Assembly: GCF_900188345.1 (NCBI RefSeq)
Contig: NZ_FZOD01000029.1
Location: 1-64,000, forward strand
Direction: 5' to 3'
DNA length: 64,000 bases
From: Streptosporangium subroseum
GTDB taxonomy: Bacteria > Actinomycetota > Actinomycetes > Streptosporangiales > Streptosporangiaceae
Shown piece after piece: positions 7,376 through 16,445 of the stretch (position 1 is the first letter of the stretch; each line of letters begins with the position of its first letter). The translations under genes were made by a program, and so were the position numbers. The notes beneath the pieces were generated by a model. That model worked only from the letters and a program-made list of their open reading frames with translations, was not told where the DNA came from and made no database searches.

Positions 7376-9563
7376 AGCCGTTTCCCACGATCTCGATGGA
7401 GATCCCGGCCGAGAGACCGGTCACGCTGACCGTGCCGTCCCGGTCGACCTCGATGTCGACCTCTTCCCCCGCCACCCGCAGTCCCCGCACGGACACCTCG
7501 CCGAGCGGCGTCCCGGCCAGGGGCCGCAGCAGCACGCGGCCGGCGGGCACATCGGGGTGGAGACCCACGGCGGCGTGCACGATCGCGACCGCGGCGGCGG
7601 CGGACCACGCCTGCGGACGGCAGGCGGCCGGGTACGGCACGGGCCGGCCGACCGCTCCCCTGGCGTCGCCGGCGAACAGCTCCGGCAGCCGGTAGTCGAA
7701 CGACTCCCCTGCCGCGAGCAGTCCCTCGGCGAGCGCTCCCGCCTGCGCGCCGAACCCGGCGCGCGCCAGGCCCGCGATCACGATCGCCGTGTCGTGCGCC
7801 CAGATGGAGCCGCAGTGGTAGGACAGCGGGCTGAACCCGCCCTCCTGCGACGACATCGTGCGCAGCCCGAAGCCGTCGGCCATCGCGGGCGAGGCCAGCA
7901 GCGCGGCGACCACGGCCGACTCCTCGTCCGAGAGCAGGCCGGTGCCCAGCAGGTGACCGATGTTGCTGGTCAGCGCGTCCACGGGGCGTTTGTCCCGGTC
8001 GAGGGCCAGCGCCGGGAACCTCCCCTGCGGGCCGTCCACCCAGAAATGGGCGCGGAACCGCTCGGCCAGGGTGTCGGCGTGGTCACGCCAGCGCGCCGCG
8101 CCGGGGCGCCCGAACGCCTCCAGCAGCGCGGCCCCGTCCCGGGCCGCCTGGTAGGCGTAACCCTGCACCTCGACCAGGGCGATCGGGGGCTCGGCCTGGT
8201 GCCCGTCGCGGAACCGTACGGCGTCTCCGGAGTCCTTCCACCCCTGGTTGGCCAGCCCGTGGGCGCTGGTGTCCATGTATTCGACGAAGCCGCTGCCGGA
8301 GTCGAAGTGCTCGCCGAGCCAGCCCAGGGCGGCCTCGAGGTTCGGCAGCAGCGCCGCCACCTCCTCCTCGGGCAGGCCCCAGCGCCACGCGTCGTGGAGC
8401 AGGCTGATCCACAGCGGGGTGGCGTCGATGGTGCCGTAGTAGGCGGCCGGCAGGCGCAGGTCGTGGCCCTCCAGGGCGAACTCGTGCCGCCGCAGCTCGT
8501 GCATGATCTTGCCGGGGGCTTCGCCCGACTCACGGTCGACCCGGGTGCCCTGGCGGCGCGCGAGAACCCGCAGGGTGCTCGCGGCCAGCTCGGTGCCGAG
8601 GGGCAGGAGCATGCGGGCGGCCCAGATGCTGTCGCGTCCGAAGAGGGTCAGGTACCAGGGCACGCCCGCGCCGAGGAAGGTGTCGCCGGGGGCGCTCGCC
8701 TCGGCGAGCCGCAGGGAGCGCAGATCGTCGAGCGACTGCTCCAGCAGGCGGGTCAGGCGGTGATCGGCGGAGACGACCCGGGGGCGGCTCCACTCGACGG
8801 CATGGGCGGGGGCGACCACGACGGCTTCCGGGTCGTCGATCACGGCGTTCCAGCGCAGCACGATCCGCCCGCCCGGAGGCAGCGTGACCTGCCATCGCAG
8901 CCGCGCCGTATCTCCCGGCTCGGCCTTGCAGTCCTCGCCGGTCACGGTGACCCTGATGCGGTCCGACTCCCAGGACAGCTCGCCGGGCCCGGTGTTCTCG
9001 GCCGGTGCGGGGACCGTGTCGCCACCGGACTTCACCACTTCGATGGGGGCGAAATCGCAACTCAGTTCGAGGGTGACGGTGGCGTGCACGGCCGTCGAGG
9101 CGGTGGAGGCGATCTCGACCTGCTCGCTCATGCCGCCCGGGGTGACCCGGCGGATCCGGTCGATCCGGAGCGTGGGGTCGGGGCGGCGATCACCCAGCCA
9201 TCGCAGCAGCGAGACGAACCGGGCGCCGCCGGGCCCGTCGGGGGCATACCCGACGGCCTCGGGCTCACGTCCGTCGACTTCCAGCTTGACCTGCGATAAT
9301 GCTCTTGAGTCCGCGTGGAAGAGACCTTGGACACCGGCGGGGCGGATCTGCCCGTCGGGGCCGCCCAGTGCGGTCGTGGGGGCCAGAACGGTGCTGACGA
9401 GGTCATGCAGCAACGGCTGCAGACGGTATGTCGTTCGGGGATCGATCACCTCGGTGGCGACCGCGCCTCCGGGTTCGGATATGGCTTCGACGAGCACGGG
9501 CGGCCCTCCCAGGGTCAACTCGGGCCGACGCAATCTTGACAGATGGGCGCCGGAGGTACACAT
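7374..9563 (-). CDS. Glycogen-debranching-type (amylo-alpha-1,6-glucosidase-like) protein
   Basis: The product has 729 residues from an ATG at 9563. The N-terminal ~230 residues match the beta-rich GDE N-terminal domain (GVQGLFHADSRALSQ, RFVSLLRWLGD). The rest is an (alpha/alpha)6 barrel like GH63/GH133 enzymes, with PWYLTLFGRDSIWAARM, PGKIMHELR, ATPLWISLLHDAW and MSSQEGGFSPLSYHCGSIWAHDTA, carrying the acidic residues expected at the active site. The role is hydrolysis of alpha-glucosidic branch points or a related oligosaccharide in the cytoplasm. It is divergent from a LacI regulator and CUT1 importer, which suggests it processes the imported sugar. LacI-type palindromes in the shared promoter support joint control. 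Confidence 0.85.
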   Translation of the reverse strand: MCTSGAHLSRLRRPELTLGGPPVLVEAISEPGGAVATEVIDPRTTYRLQPLLHDLVSTVLAPTTALGGPDGQIRPAGVQGLFHADSRALSQVKLEVDGREPEAVGYAPDGPGGARFVSLLRWLGDRRPDPTLRIDRIRRVTPGGMSEQVEIASTASTAVHATVTLELSCDFAPIEVVKSGGDTVPAPAENTGPGELSWESDRIRVTVTGEDCKAEPGDTARLRWQVTLPPGGRIVLRWNAVIDDPEAVVVAPAHAVEWSRPRVVSADHRLTRLLEQSLDDLRSLRLAEASAPGDTFLGAGVPWYLTLFGRDSIWAARMLLPLGTELAASTLRVLARRQGTRVDRESGEAPGKIMHELRRHEFALEGHDLRLPAAYYGTIDATPLWISLLHDAWRWGLPEEEVAALLPNLEAALGWLGEHFDSGSGFVEYMDTSAHGLANQGWKDSGDAVRFRDGHQAEPPIALVEVQGYAYQAARDGAALLEAFGRPGAARWRDHADTLAERFRAHFWVDGPQGRFPALALDRDKRPVDALTSNIGHLLGTGLLSDEESAVVAALLASPAMADGFGLRTMSSQEGGFSPLSYHCGSIWAHDTAIVIAGLARAGFGAQAGALAEGLLAAGESFDYRLPELFAGDARGAVGRPVPYPAACRPQAWSAAAAVAIVHAAVGLHPDVPAGRVLLRPLAGTPLGEVSVRGLRVAGEEVDIEVDRDGTVSVTGLSAGISIEIVGNG

Positions 9564-9567
9564 TGCG

Positions 9568-9625
9568 AAGCGCTTATTTTACTTGAACGATCCAATTATG
9601 CCTTATCGGGCTTTGAACGTTCAAA
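9568..9625. promoter_or_regulatory. LacI-type operator palindromes between the debranching enzyme and lacI genes
   Basis: AAGCGCTT (9568-9575) is the CG-centred core typical of LacI-family operators. TTTGAACGTTCAAA (9612-9625) is a perfect 14-bp palindrome, and a TTGAACG half-site also occurs at 9583. Both lie between divergent starts at 9563 and 9647, so the LacI protein at 9647 probably binds here. Confidence 0.55.
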
Positions 9626-9646
9626 TTTTGGACTGGAAAGGTGCGG

Positions 9647-10816
9647 ATGGCTCAGAAAGTGACGATCACCGACGTCGCGCGGCACGCCAAGGTGTCCCGT
9701 CAGACGGTGTCGAACGTGCTCAACACACCCGGGCTGGTCCGCGAGGATACCCGGCGCCGGGTGCTGGAGGCGGTTGAAACACTCGGCTACCGTGCCAGCC
9801 AGGCCGCCCGGCAGATGCGCACCGGAAGATCGCGGCTGATCGCCACGCGCATCGAGCCGACCAGGGATGACATCGACGGAACAGTCTACGACCGTTTCCT
9901 GCACGGGCTCACCGAGTCGGCCGCCGAGGCCGGCTACCGCGTGCTGCTCTACACCGCCGACGACGATCAGTCCGAGATCGCCACCATCGACGACCTGCTC
10001 GCGGCGTACGAACCGGACGCCTTTGTGCTCACCGACACCCACCACGGCGACGTGCGCACCTCGTGGCTGGCCGGACGGCGGCTGCCTTTCGTCACCTTCG
10101 GGCGCCCATGGGGCATGCCGGAGGGCCCGAGCCACCCGTGGGTCGACGTGGACGGAGCCGCGGGAACCGCCGCGGCCACCCGCCACCTCCTCGACGCGGG
10201 CCATCGGCGCATCGGCTTCATCGGCTGGCCCCCCGGCTCGGGTGTCGGAGACGACCGCCGGGCCGGCTGGGCGCGGACACTCGCCGCGGCGGGTGTGGAT
10301 CCGGCCGGCCTGGACCGTGCGTCGGATGGCGGCGTGGCCGCCGGCGAGGCCCTGGCACGCGACCTGCTCGACGCCGACCGCCCGGCGACCGCGCTGCTCT
10401 GCGTGAGCGACTCGCTCGCGCTGGGCGCGTTGCACGCCGCTCGCTCCCCCGGCGCCGGAGGGCGTGCGAACGGCGGGGCCGGCATGCCGATCGCGGTGAT
10501 CGGCTTCGATGACACGTCCGCGGCCAGGGCGATGGGGCTCACCAGCCTCAGCCAGCCGCTGGCCGAGGCCGCGGCCTGCTGCGTCGCGCTGCTCGCGCGC
10601 GCCCTCGACGGTGCCGGGGTGATCGGCGAGGCGAACGGCGGAGCGTTCGATGAGGCACGCAGCGGGGCGGGCCTCGGGGCACACGGACCCGTCGCGACGC
10701 CGGTGGGCACGGAAACCTCGCGATCGCCGGGGTCGACGATGGCCCCGACGGCCCCGGGAGGGCCGCCGGCGCAGGTGCTTCTCCAGCCGTCGCTGGTCGT
10801 GCGCCGGTCGGCGTGA
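9647..10816 (+). CDS. LacI-family transcriptional regulator (alpha-glucan locus)
   Basis: The ATG at 9647 is preferred over the GTG at 9641 because of spacing from GGAAAG; the product has 389 residues. The N-terminal DNA-binding domain is VTITDVARHAKVSRQTVSNVLN, with the hinge helix near SQAARQMRTGRS. It is followed by a periplasmic-binding-like sugar domain (LLYTADDDQSEIATIDDLL, FVLTDTHHGDVR, IAVIGFDDTSAARAMGLTSL). The last ~60 residues are an unusually long Ala/Gly/Pro-rich insertion or tail before VLLQPSLVVRRSA, the usual end. It sits 28 bp before the binding-protein gene, so it likely represses its own importer operon and the divergent debranching enzyme. Confidence 0.9.
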   Translation: MAQKVTITDVARHAKVSRQTVSNVLNTPGLVREDTRRRVLEAVETLGYRASQAARQMRTGRSRLIATRIEPTRDDIDGTVYDRFLHGLTESAAEAGYRVLLYTADDDQSEIATIDDLLAAYEPDAFVLTDTHHGDVRTSWLAGRRLPFVTFGRPWGMPEGPSHPWVDVDGAAGTAAATRHLLDAGHRRIGFIGWPPGSGVGDDRRAGWARTLAAAGVDPAGLDRASDGGVAAGEALARDLLDADRPATALLCVSDSLALGALHAARSPGAGGRANGGAGMPIAVIGFDDTSAARAMGLTSLSQPLAEAAACCVALLARALDGAGVIGEANGGAFDEARSGAGLGAHGPVATPVGTETSRSPGSTMAPTAPGGPPAQVLLQPSLVVRRSA

Positions 10817-10844
10817 CCCACCGGAGAGGATCAAGGGAGTTCCG

Positions 10845-12086
10845 ATGAGATGCGGCAATCTCCGTAACGCGGCTCTCCGCCTGGCCGTCTGCGGCATGGT
10901 TCTCTCCTCGGCGGCCTGCGGCGGCTTTGGCGACGGGCGGCAGGTCCGGCAGAGCAGCGGGCCCGCCGCGCTGCGGATTCTCATCGGCTCCTCCGGCGAC
11001 GCCGAGACCACCGCGGTGCGCCGGGCCGCGGACGCCTGGGCCTCCTCCTCCGGGAACACCGCGGAGGTCACACCCGCGCAGGCGATCGCCCAGCAGCTTG
11101 GCCAGGCCTTCGCCGGCGACAGCCCGCCCGACGTGTTCTACGTCGACGCCTCCCGCTTCGCCGACTACGCGAGCGTGGGCGCGCTGGAACCGTACGGGGA
11201 CAGGATCTCCGATCCGGCGGACTTCTACGCGAACCTGCGCACCGCCTTCACCCACGACGGCAGGTTCTACTGCGCGCCGAAGGACTTCTCCACCCTGGCG
11301 CTGATCGTCAACGACGATCTGTGGAAGAGGGCCGGGCTGTCCGGCGCCGACGTGCCCACCACGTGGGAGCAGCTCACCTCGGTAAGCGAGAGGATCAAGG
11401 CCGGGGGGATCGTCCCGCTGGTGATCGGCGACACCCACGAGCGGATCGGCGCCTTCATGGTGCAGGCCGGCGGCTGGATCATCAGCCCCGACGGCAGGCG
11501 GGCCGTCGCCGACAGCCCGGAGAACATCAGGGCCCTGCGCTACGTCCAGACGCTGCTCAGGAACGATCTCGCCCGGTTCCCCCAGAATCTCGACGCGGGA
11601 TGGAGCGGCGAGGCGTTCGGCAAGGGCGAGGCCGCGATGACCATCGAGGGCAACTGGATCGAGGGCGCGCTGAGGGCCGACTTCCCCACCGTTGAATACT
11701 CGGTTCACGAGCTGCCCGCCGGTCCGAAGGGCAAGGGCACCCTCGCCTTCACCAACTGCTGGGGCATCGCCGCCAAGAGCCCGTACAAGAAGGCGGCGAT
11801 CAGCTTCGTCGAGGCGATGACCACGGTGGACCAGCAGCTGGCCTTCGCCCGCGCGTTCGGCGCCATGCCCTCCCGGCGGTCGGCGAAGGACGCCTTCACC
11901 AGGGAGTTTCCTCGGGACACGTCGTTCGTGAACGGCGCGGAATACGCCCGCGGACCGGTCAACGCCCCGAAGATGGAGAGCGTACTCGCCGACTTCGACG
12001 CCGGCCTCCAGCAGCTCGCCCGGGCGGCGCCCGAGACGATCCTGAAGCGCCTGCAGAAGAACACCCAGGACGCGCTCGACGACTGA
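10845..12086 (+). CDS. CUT1 ABC importer sugar-binding lipoprotein
   Basis: The ATG at 10845 has AAGGGAG at the right spacing; the product has 413 residues. A lipoprotein signal peptide ends in the lipobox LSSAAC. The rest is a family-1 extracellular solute-binding protein (PPDVFYVDASRFADYASVGAL, LIVNDDLWKRAGLSGADVPTTWEQL, GEAAMTIEGNW). It would deliver an oligosaccharide to the two permeases that follow. The regulator and the divergent debranching enzyme point to an alpha-glucoside or maltodextrin, but this is inference. No ATPase gene follows. Confidence 0.9.
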   Translation: MRCGNLRNAALRLAVCGMVLSSAACGGFGDGRQVRQSSGPAALRILIGSSGDAETTAVRRAADAWASSSGNTAEVTPAQAIAQQLGQAFAGDSPPDVFYVDASRFADYASVGALEPYGDRISDPADFYANLRTAFTHDGRFYCAPKDFSTLALIVNDDLWKRAGLSGADVPTTWEQLTSVSERIKAGGIVPLVIGDTHERIGAFMVQAGGWIISPDGRRAVADSPENIRALRYVQTLLRNDLARFPQNLDAGWSGEAFGKGEAAMTIEGNWIEGALRADFPTVEYSVHELPAGPKGKGTLAFTNCWGIAAKSPYKKAAISFVEAMTTVDQQLAFARAFGAMPSRRSAKDAFTREFPRDTSFVNGAEYARGPVNAPKMESVLADFDAGLQQLARAAPETILKRLQKNTQDALDD

Positions 12087-12157
12087 CCCGGGACGGAAGG
12101 ACGGCGCCGGCTCCCCCGCGAAGCGGGGACCGCCCGCGAGAACGGAGGGAGGCCGGC

Positions 12158-13258
12158 GTGCCCGACACGACGACCCGGGCGGTCCGCCGCCGGTTCCGTC
12201 CCACCGCCGCCACCAGGGAGGCCGTCGCGGGATGGCTCTTCGTGGCGCCGGTCGTGACGATTCTCGGCCTGTTCCTGCTGGTGCCGATCCTGATGGCGCT
12301 GTGGGTCAGCCTCACCGACTGGAACGGGCAGGGCAGCCCTTTCCTCGCCGGAGTGCCCTACGTCGGGCTCCGCAACTACACCCGGCTGTTCACCGAGGAC
12401 AACCTGGCCCGCCAGGACTTCATGACCAGCATCCGCAACAACTTCTACTACGTGGTGATCGTCGTTCCGGTGCAGACCGTGCTGGCGCTCGGCCTCGCCC
12501 TGATCGTCAACGGCACGCGGCTCAGGGGCAGGACCTTCTTCCGCACCGCGTTCTTCTTCCCCTCGGTCACCAGTTCGGTGGCGATGAGCGTGGTCTTCCT
12601 GTTCATCTTCGCCAACTCCGGCGCGGCCAACCACCTGCTCGCGCTGCTCGGCGTCGACGGTCCGCAGTGGTTCGCCGATCCCCGGGGCGTGCTGCACCTG
12701 CTGCTCGGCCGCATCGGCCTGGTCGACCCGGAGGCGCCCCCCGCCGCGCTGACCGGCGGTGGCCCGTTCGGACTGTCCTGGTGGGAATGGCTGTCCGGTC
12801 CCAGCGTGGCGATGGCCACGATCATCATGCTCGTCATATGGACCACCTCCGGCACGTTCATGCTGATGTTCCTCGCCGCGCTGCAGGACATCCCGGTGGC
12901 GCTGGAGGAGGCGAGCATGATCGACGGGGCCGGCCGGTGGCAGCGCCTGCGGCACGTGACGCTGCCGGTGCTCAGGCCGACGCTCTTCCTGGTGTTGACA
13001 CTCGGCCTGATCGCCACCTGGCAGGTCTTCGACCAGGTCTACGTGATGAGCCAGGGCAACCCGGCGAAGACCACGCTGACCCCGGCCTACCTGTCCTACC
13101 AGACCGCCTTCCGCGACTTCGAGTACGGCACCGGCACGGCGATCTCGTTCGTGCTCTTCCTGATCATCGTGATACTGGCGCTGGTCCAGCGCCGGGTGAT
13201 GCACGGGCGCGCCGACCGGCCCCGCCTCCGTCGCCCGGCGTGGACGAGGAGGTCATGA
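12158..13258 (+). CDS. CUT1 sugar ABC transporter permease (MalF type)
   Basis: The GTG at 12158 follows GGAGGGAGG and gives 366 residues. Six to seven transmembrane helices are apparent, beginning with WLFVAPVVTILGLFLLVPIL. The cytoplasmic EAA loop (EEASMIDGAGRWQRLRHVTL) is where the ATPase docks. An extra loop around GPQWFADPRGVLHLLLG to LTGGGPFGLSWWEW, between membrane helices, lengthens it beyond the usual ~300 residues. The stop overlaps the next permease start (ATGA), so translation is coupled. A short GC hairpin (12114-12128) in the gap after the binding-protein gene may trim downstream expression. Confidence 0.9.
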   Translation: MPDTTTRAVRRRFRPTAATREAVAGWLFVAPVVTILGLFLLVPILMALWVSLTDWNGQGSPFLAGVPYVGLRNYTRLFTEDNLARQDFMTSIRNNFYYVVIVVPVQTVLALGLALIVNGTRLRGRTFFRTAFFFPSVTSSVAMSVVFLFIFANSGAANHLLALLGVDGPQWFADPRGVLHLLLGRIGLVDPEAPPAALTGGGPFGLSWWEWLSGPSVAMATIIMLVIWTTSGTFMLMFLAALQDIPVALEEASMIDGAGRWQRLRHVTLPVLRPTLFLVLTLGLIATWQVFDQVYVMSQGNPAKTTLTPAYLSYQTAFRDFEYGTGTAISFVLFLIIVILALVQRRVMHGRADRPRLRRPAWTRRS

Positions 13259-14181
13259 TGGCGAGGCCCACGGATCCGAACGCGGCCTCTCCTGCCTCCC
13301 TGCCGCGGGGACCGGCGCCGGGTGCCGGGTCGCGAGGCTCGACGCCGGGCGGCAGGTCCCTGACCTCCACCTTCGCCGGCTACGCCGTCCTGGTGTTCTT
13401 CTCGCTGCTCTTCCTGTACCCGTTTGTCATCCAGATCGCGAACTCCCTCAAGACCGAGCCCGACGCGACGGCCAACCCGCTCTCTCCGCTGCCCGACCCG
13501 ATCTCGTTCGGCGGCTACGAGCGGGTGTTCCTCGGCACCGACATGCCGCTCTGGCTCGGCAACTCGCTGCTGGTGACGGTCATCGTCACCGTCGGCAGGG
13601 TCTTCCTGGACTCGCTGGCGGGCTACGCGCTCGCCCGGCTCCGCTTCCGCGGGCGGCGCGCGCTGTTTTCGGCCGTCATCGCGGTGATGGCCGTGCCGGG
13701 GGTGGTGCTCTTCATCCCCAAGTTCCTCGTGCTCAACCAGTTCGGGCTGTACGACAGCTACACCGCGCTGATCCTGCCGGTGCTCGTGGACGCGACGGGC
13801 GTCTTCATCATGAAGCAGTTCTTCGAGTCCATCCCGGTCAGCGTGGAGGAAGCCGCGCGCATCGACGGCGCCGGGGTGTTCCGCATCTTCTGGTCGGTCG
13901 TGCTGCCCATGGCGCGCCCGGCTCTGATCACGCTGACCATCATCTCCTTCCAGGGCACCTGGAACGAGTTTCCGCACACCCTGGTGGCGGTGCAGAGCCC
14001 GGATCTGTTCACCCTGCCGCGCGGGCTCGCCGACCTGGTCACCGGGTCTCTCGGCATGGGCACCCGGTATCCGCTCAAACTGGGCGCCGCGGTGCTCGCC
14101 ACGATTCCGGTCGCGATCATCTTCGTGATCTTCCAGCGCTACTTCATCCGCGGCGCCAACGAGGGCGCGGAAAAGGGCTGA
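13255..14181 (+). CDS. CUT1 sugar ABC transporter permease (MalG type)
   Basis: The ATG at 13255 follows AGGAGG and overlaps the stop of the preceding permease by four bases; the product has 308 residues. The first ~40 residues are Pro/Ala/Gly-rich and probably disordered. Then come six membrane spans starting GYAVLVFFSLLFLYPFVI and the EAA motif EEAARIDGAGVFRIFWSVVL. It is the second half of the transmembrane pore. The operon ends here without an ATPase, so a shared MsiK-like ATPase encoded elsewhere is needed, as is usual for actinomycete CUT1 systems. Confidence 0.9.
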   Translation: MMARPTDPNAASPASLPRGPAPGAGSRGSTPGGRSLTSTFAGYAVLVFFSLLFLYPFVIQIANSLKTEPDATANPLSPLPDPISFGGYERVFLGTDMPLWLGNSLLVTVIVTVGRVFLDSLAGYALARLRFRGRRALFSAVIAVMAVPGVVLFIPKFLVLNQFGLYDSYTALILPVLVDATGVFIMKQFFESIPVSVEEAARIDGAGVFRIFWSVVLPMARPALITLTIISFQGTWNEFPHTLVAVQSPDLFTLPRGLADLVTGSLGMGTRYPLKLGAAVLATIPVAIIFVIFQRYFIRGANEGAEKG

Positions 14182-14403
14182 GCCGTCCCCGCCGGCCCCG
14201 GTTCCGATTCCGGCTCAACCGCGATCAGCGATCCAGCCAGCGCCCGAGGCTCACCCCCAGACGTCATGGTCAAGGCTCGCCATTGGGCGTCACGGCCAGG
14301 CCCATATCCTCCGTCATAGCCGAGGTTCACCGAGCACCTACAGCGTGGAGGCCCCGCCCGCCGAAGCGAGGGGTTTCGGATCGTCGCAGTCAAATCGAGT
14401 GAT

Positions 14404-15133
14404 GTGCGGCGTCTGTCGCGCAAGGTGGGCGAGGTGCGAATCCCTAAGGTGGGGTGGGTGCGGTTTCACTGGTCACGCCCCGTAGAGCAGGCCAAATCGT
14501 TCCGGGTGAGTCGGGATGCGGCGGGCCGTTGGCATGTGGCCTTCGCCGTCATCCCCCAGCCGATCCCCGGACCGGGGACCGGTGAAATCGTCGGTGTCGA
14601 CCGAGGCGTTACGGTGTCGGCGGCGCTGTCCACCGGTGACCTGCTGGTCGTGCCGCTCCTGAGCGCGGCGGAGAAGAAGCGACTGGTGCGATTGCGGCGC
14701 ACCCTGGCCAGGGCCAAGCGCGGATCGAAGCGGCGCGGCAAAACCAAGACGGCCATCGCGAAGCTGAAGGCGCGCGAGGGTGATCGGCGTAAGGACTGGG
14801 TGGAGAAGACCAGCACCGATCTGGTCCGCCGCTTCGACGTGATCGCGGTCGAGGACCTGAAGATCTCGAACATGACCCGCTCGGCGAGGGGCACCCTGGA
14901 GGTGCCGGGCACGAATGTGCGGCAGAAGGCGGGGTTGAATCAGGGGATTCTCGCCAACGGGTGGGGCCAGTTGGTGACCCGGACGGAGCACAAGGCTCCG
15001 GGCCGGGTGCAGATGGTTGATCCGCGGTATACGTCGCAAACCTGTAACGCCTGTGGGCACATCGCCAGGGAGAGCCGCGAGAGCCAAGCTCTCTTCCGGT
15101 GCGTGGCCTGCGAGCATCGGGATCACGCCGCCA
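14404..15133 (+). pseudogene. Decayed TnpB (IS200/IS605-family OrfB) fragment
   Basis: The frame matches the C-terminal two-thirds of TnpB: VRIPKVGWVRFHWSRPV, SRDAAGRWHVAF, first RuvC Asp in IVGVDRGV, RuvC Glu in IAVEDLKISNM, and a zinc finger (CNACGHIARES, CVACEH). The N-terminal ~100 residues are missing. Homology stops at HRDHA, just before the last RuvC Asp (normally DHADVNAA); then the sequence becomes the tail of another gene in a different frame. The nuclease is therefore inactive. No TnpA, element ends or omega-RNA remain, so this is a dead relic. Confidence 0.85.
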
Positions 15134-15506
15134 GAACACCCAGCTCTACCAGCTGATCGACGCCGACCAGATCCGGTTCGAGGCCCGCTACGCCAACGGC
15201 GAGCACCACGACGGCTTCCTCATCCGCAAGAACGCCAAGGGCGAGCGCACCGTCAACGAGATCCGCACCGCGGAGAACACCGTCGGCCGGCCGGTCACCA
15301 TCGACAAGACCCGCGCCGAGACGCGAGACACCGTCAAGGTCTCGGCGTACGGCTACGACCCGGGCGAGCAGAAGGCCGACGAGCTGGGCCGGCTGACGTA
15401 CACCTTCAGGCTGCCGAGCTCGGCGAAGAGGAACGGCACCTACATCGTCTACCTGAGCAGCACCAACCAGAAGATCACCAGTCCGGTCATCACCGTGACG
15501 AAGTAA
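15134..15506 (+). pseudogene. C-terminal fragment of an unidentified protein, truncated at the TnpB junction
   Basis: From the breakpoint a good coding frame of about 123 residues runs to a TAA at 15506, starting NTQLYQLIDADQIRFEARYA and ending SPVITVTK. It can be opened from a GTG at 15099 inside the tnpB remnant, but no ribosome site supports that. Alternating hydrophobic residues, as in LTYTFRLP and GTYIVYLSS, suggest a beta-sandwich extracellular domain. I do not recognise the family. The missing N-terminus and the abrupt join indicate the tail of a deleted gene. A hairpin follows immediately, consistent with a former gene end. Confidence 0.55.
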
Positions 15507-15515
15507 CCCCCGCCG

Positions 15516-15553
15516 GGCCGCGGGCTCGCCGCTTCGGCGGCGGGCCCGCGGGC
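15516..15553 (+). terminator. GC-rich hairpin after the truncated gene
   Basis: GGCCGCGGGCTCGCCGC, a TTCG loop and GCGGCGGGCCCGCGGGCC pair with one mismatch. There is no T-run, as is common for high-GC actinomycete terminators. Confidence 0.65.
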
Positions 15554-15706
15554 CGGTCCCCTGACGTAGGAGATCGTGTGACCGTTCGTACCCGCGTGCT
15601 GAGGGGCCTGCTGCTCGCGACCCGCCGCGGTGCGGCGCGCTCGGGGACTCTCCGCGCATCACCGCAGGTGAGTGTGGAAGGTACGGCTTGAGCTGTGCCC
15701 GCTCTG

Positions 15707-16189
15707 TCAATCGCTCTCGGGAGTGAGCGTCCGCAGGAGGCGCGCCATCAGTTCGGCCCGGTCGACATCGGCCAGGGCGAGCGCGCGCGGCACGGTGCCG
15801 ACCTGTGCCTGCAAGATTCCGAGCAGCAGATGCGCCGGCCGCAGATCCTTCTTGCGGTCAACGGACGCGAAGCCTCGTTCGAGCGCGAGTTTGGCCGATG
15901 CCCCCAGCTGCGTCGGAGGCTTGGCGGCCTTGCTCGGCCGGGGAAGACCGGAGGCGGCCAGAGACACCCCGGCCGCGTTCAGACTGTGCTCGAACTCGCG
16001 ATCCAGCGCGTCGCGGATCGCTCGATGGTCGAGCCCGGCCGAGGTCAGGGCCTGGTGGGTGGCGTTTTCCCCCTCGGCGGCGATCGCCAGCAGGAGATGG
16101 TGTGCCTCGATCGTCGACGATCCGTCGTGGTGCGCATCGCGTCTTCCCCGCTCGATGATCGTGTTGATGTATTCGTCGATGGCGGCCAT
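15707..16189 (-). CDS. Clp N-terminal-domain protein (stand-alone)
   Basis: This 160-residue protein from the ATG at 16189 consists of one Clp-N double repeat (TIIERGRRDAHHDGSSTIEAHHLLLAI, LGASAKLALERGFASV, LRPAHLLLGIL). There is no AAA+ domain, so it cannot unfold proteins; stand-alone Clp-N proteins are thought to be adaptors or regulators. It starts three bases after the small HTH gene at 16192-16422 ends. The two form a conserved actinobacterial pair in which an HTH protein is co-expressed with a Clp-N partner, probably as a transcription regulator with a protein-sensing partner. Confidence 0.85.
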   Translation of the reverse strand: MAAIDEYINTIIERGRRDAHHDGSSTIEAHHLLLAIAAEGENATHQALTSAGLDHRAIRDALDREFEHSLNAAGVSLAASGLPRPSKAAKPPTQLGASAKLALERGFASVDRKKDLRPAHLLLGILQAQVGTVPRALALADVDRAELMARLLRTLTPESD

Positions 16190-16191
16190 CG

Positions 16192-16422
16192 TCAGCGCCT
16201 CCTCAGCGTCACGCCCGCGGCGATGAGCCGTTTGGCGTGCTTCTTGTGGACCGCCTGGCGCGTCACGCCGAGCGCCTCGGCGACCTGCGGCCAGCTCCAG
16301 CCCGCTCGCATCGCCTGCTCGACGGCGGCGTCCTCTATCTGGTCGGCCAGGCGTCTCAACGCCGCCACAGCTGCCAGCGCGTCAGCGGGCTCTTGGGGAA
16401 CGGGAATCTCAACACCGGACAT
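16192..16422 (-). CDS. Small helix-turn-helix protein paired with the Clp-N protein
   Basis: This 76-residue protein has an N-terminal helix (ALAAVAALRRLADQIEDAAVEQA) and a clear helix-turn-helix, GWSWPQVAEALGVTRQAVHKKHAKR. It lies immediately upstream of the Clp-N gene with a two-base gap, so they form an operon. It probably binds DNA near its own promoter. No operator was recognised in the short gap to the MFS gene. Confidence 0.85.
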   Translation of the reverse strand: MSGVEIPVPQEPADALAAVAALRRLADQIEDAAVEQAMRAGWSWPQVAEALGVTRQAVHKKHAKRLIAAGVTLRRR

Positions 16423-16445
16423 GCGAGCAACCTTAGTTGACTAAT

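Noticed and set aside
7299..9299. Long + strand frame antisense to the debranching enzyme
   Set aside because: No recognizable domain; Gly/Arg/Gln-rich; the reverse-strand frame matches a known family throughout.
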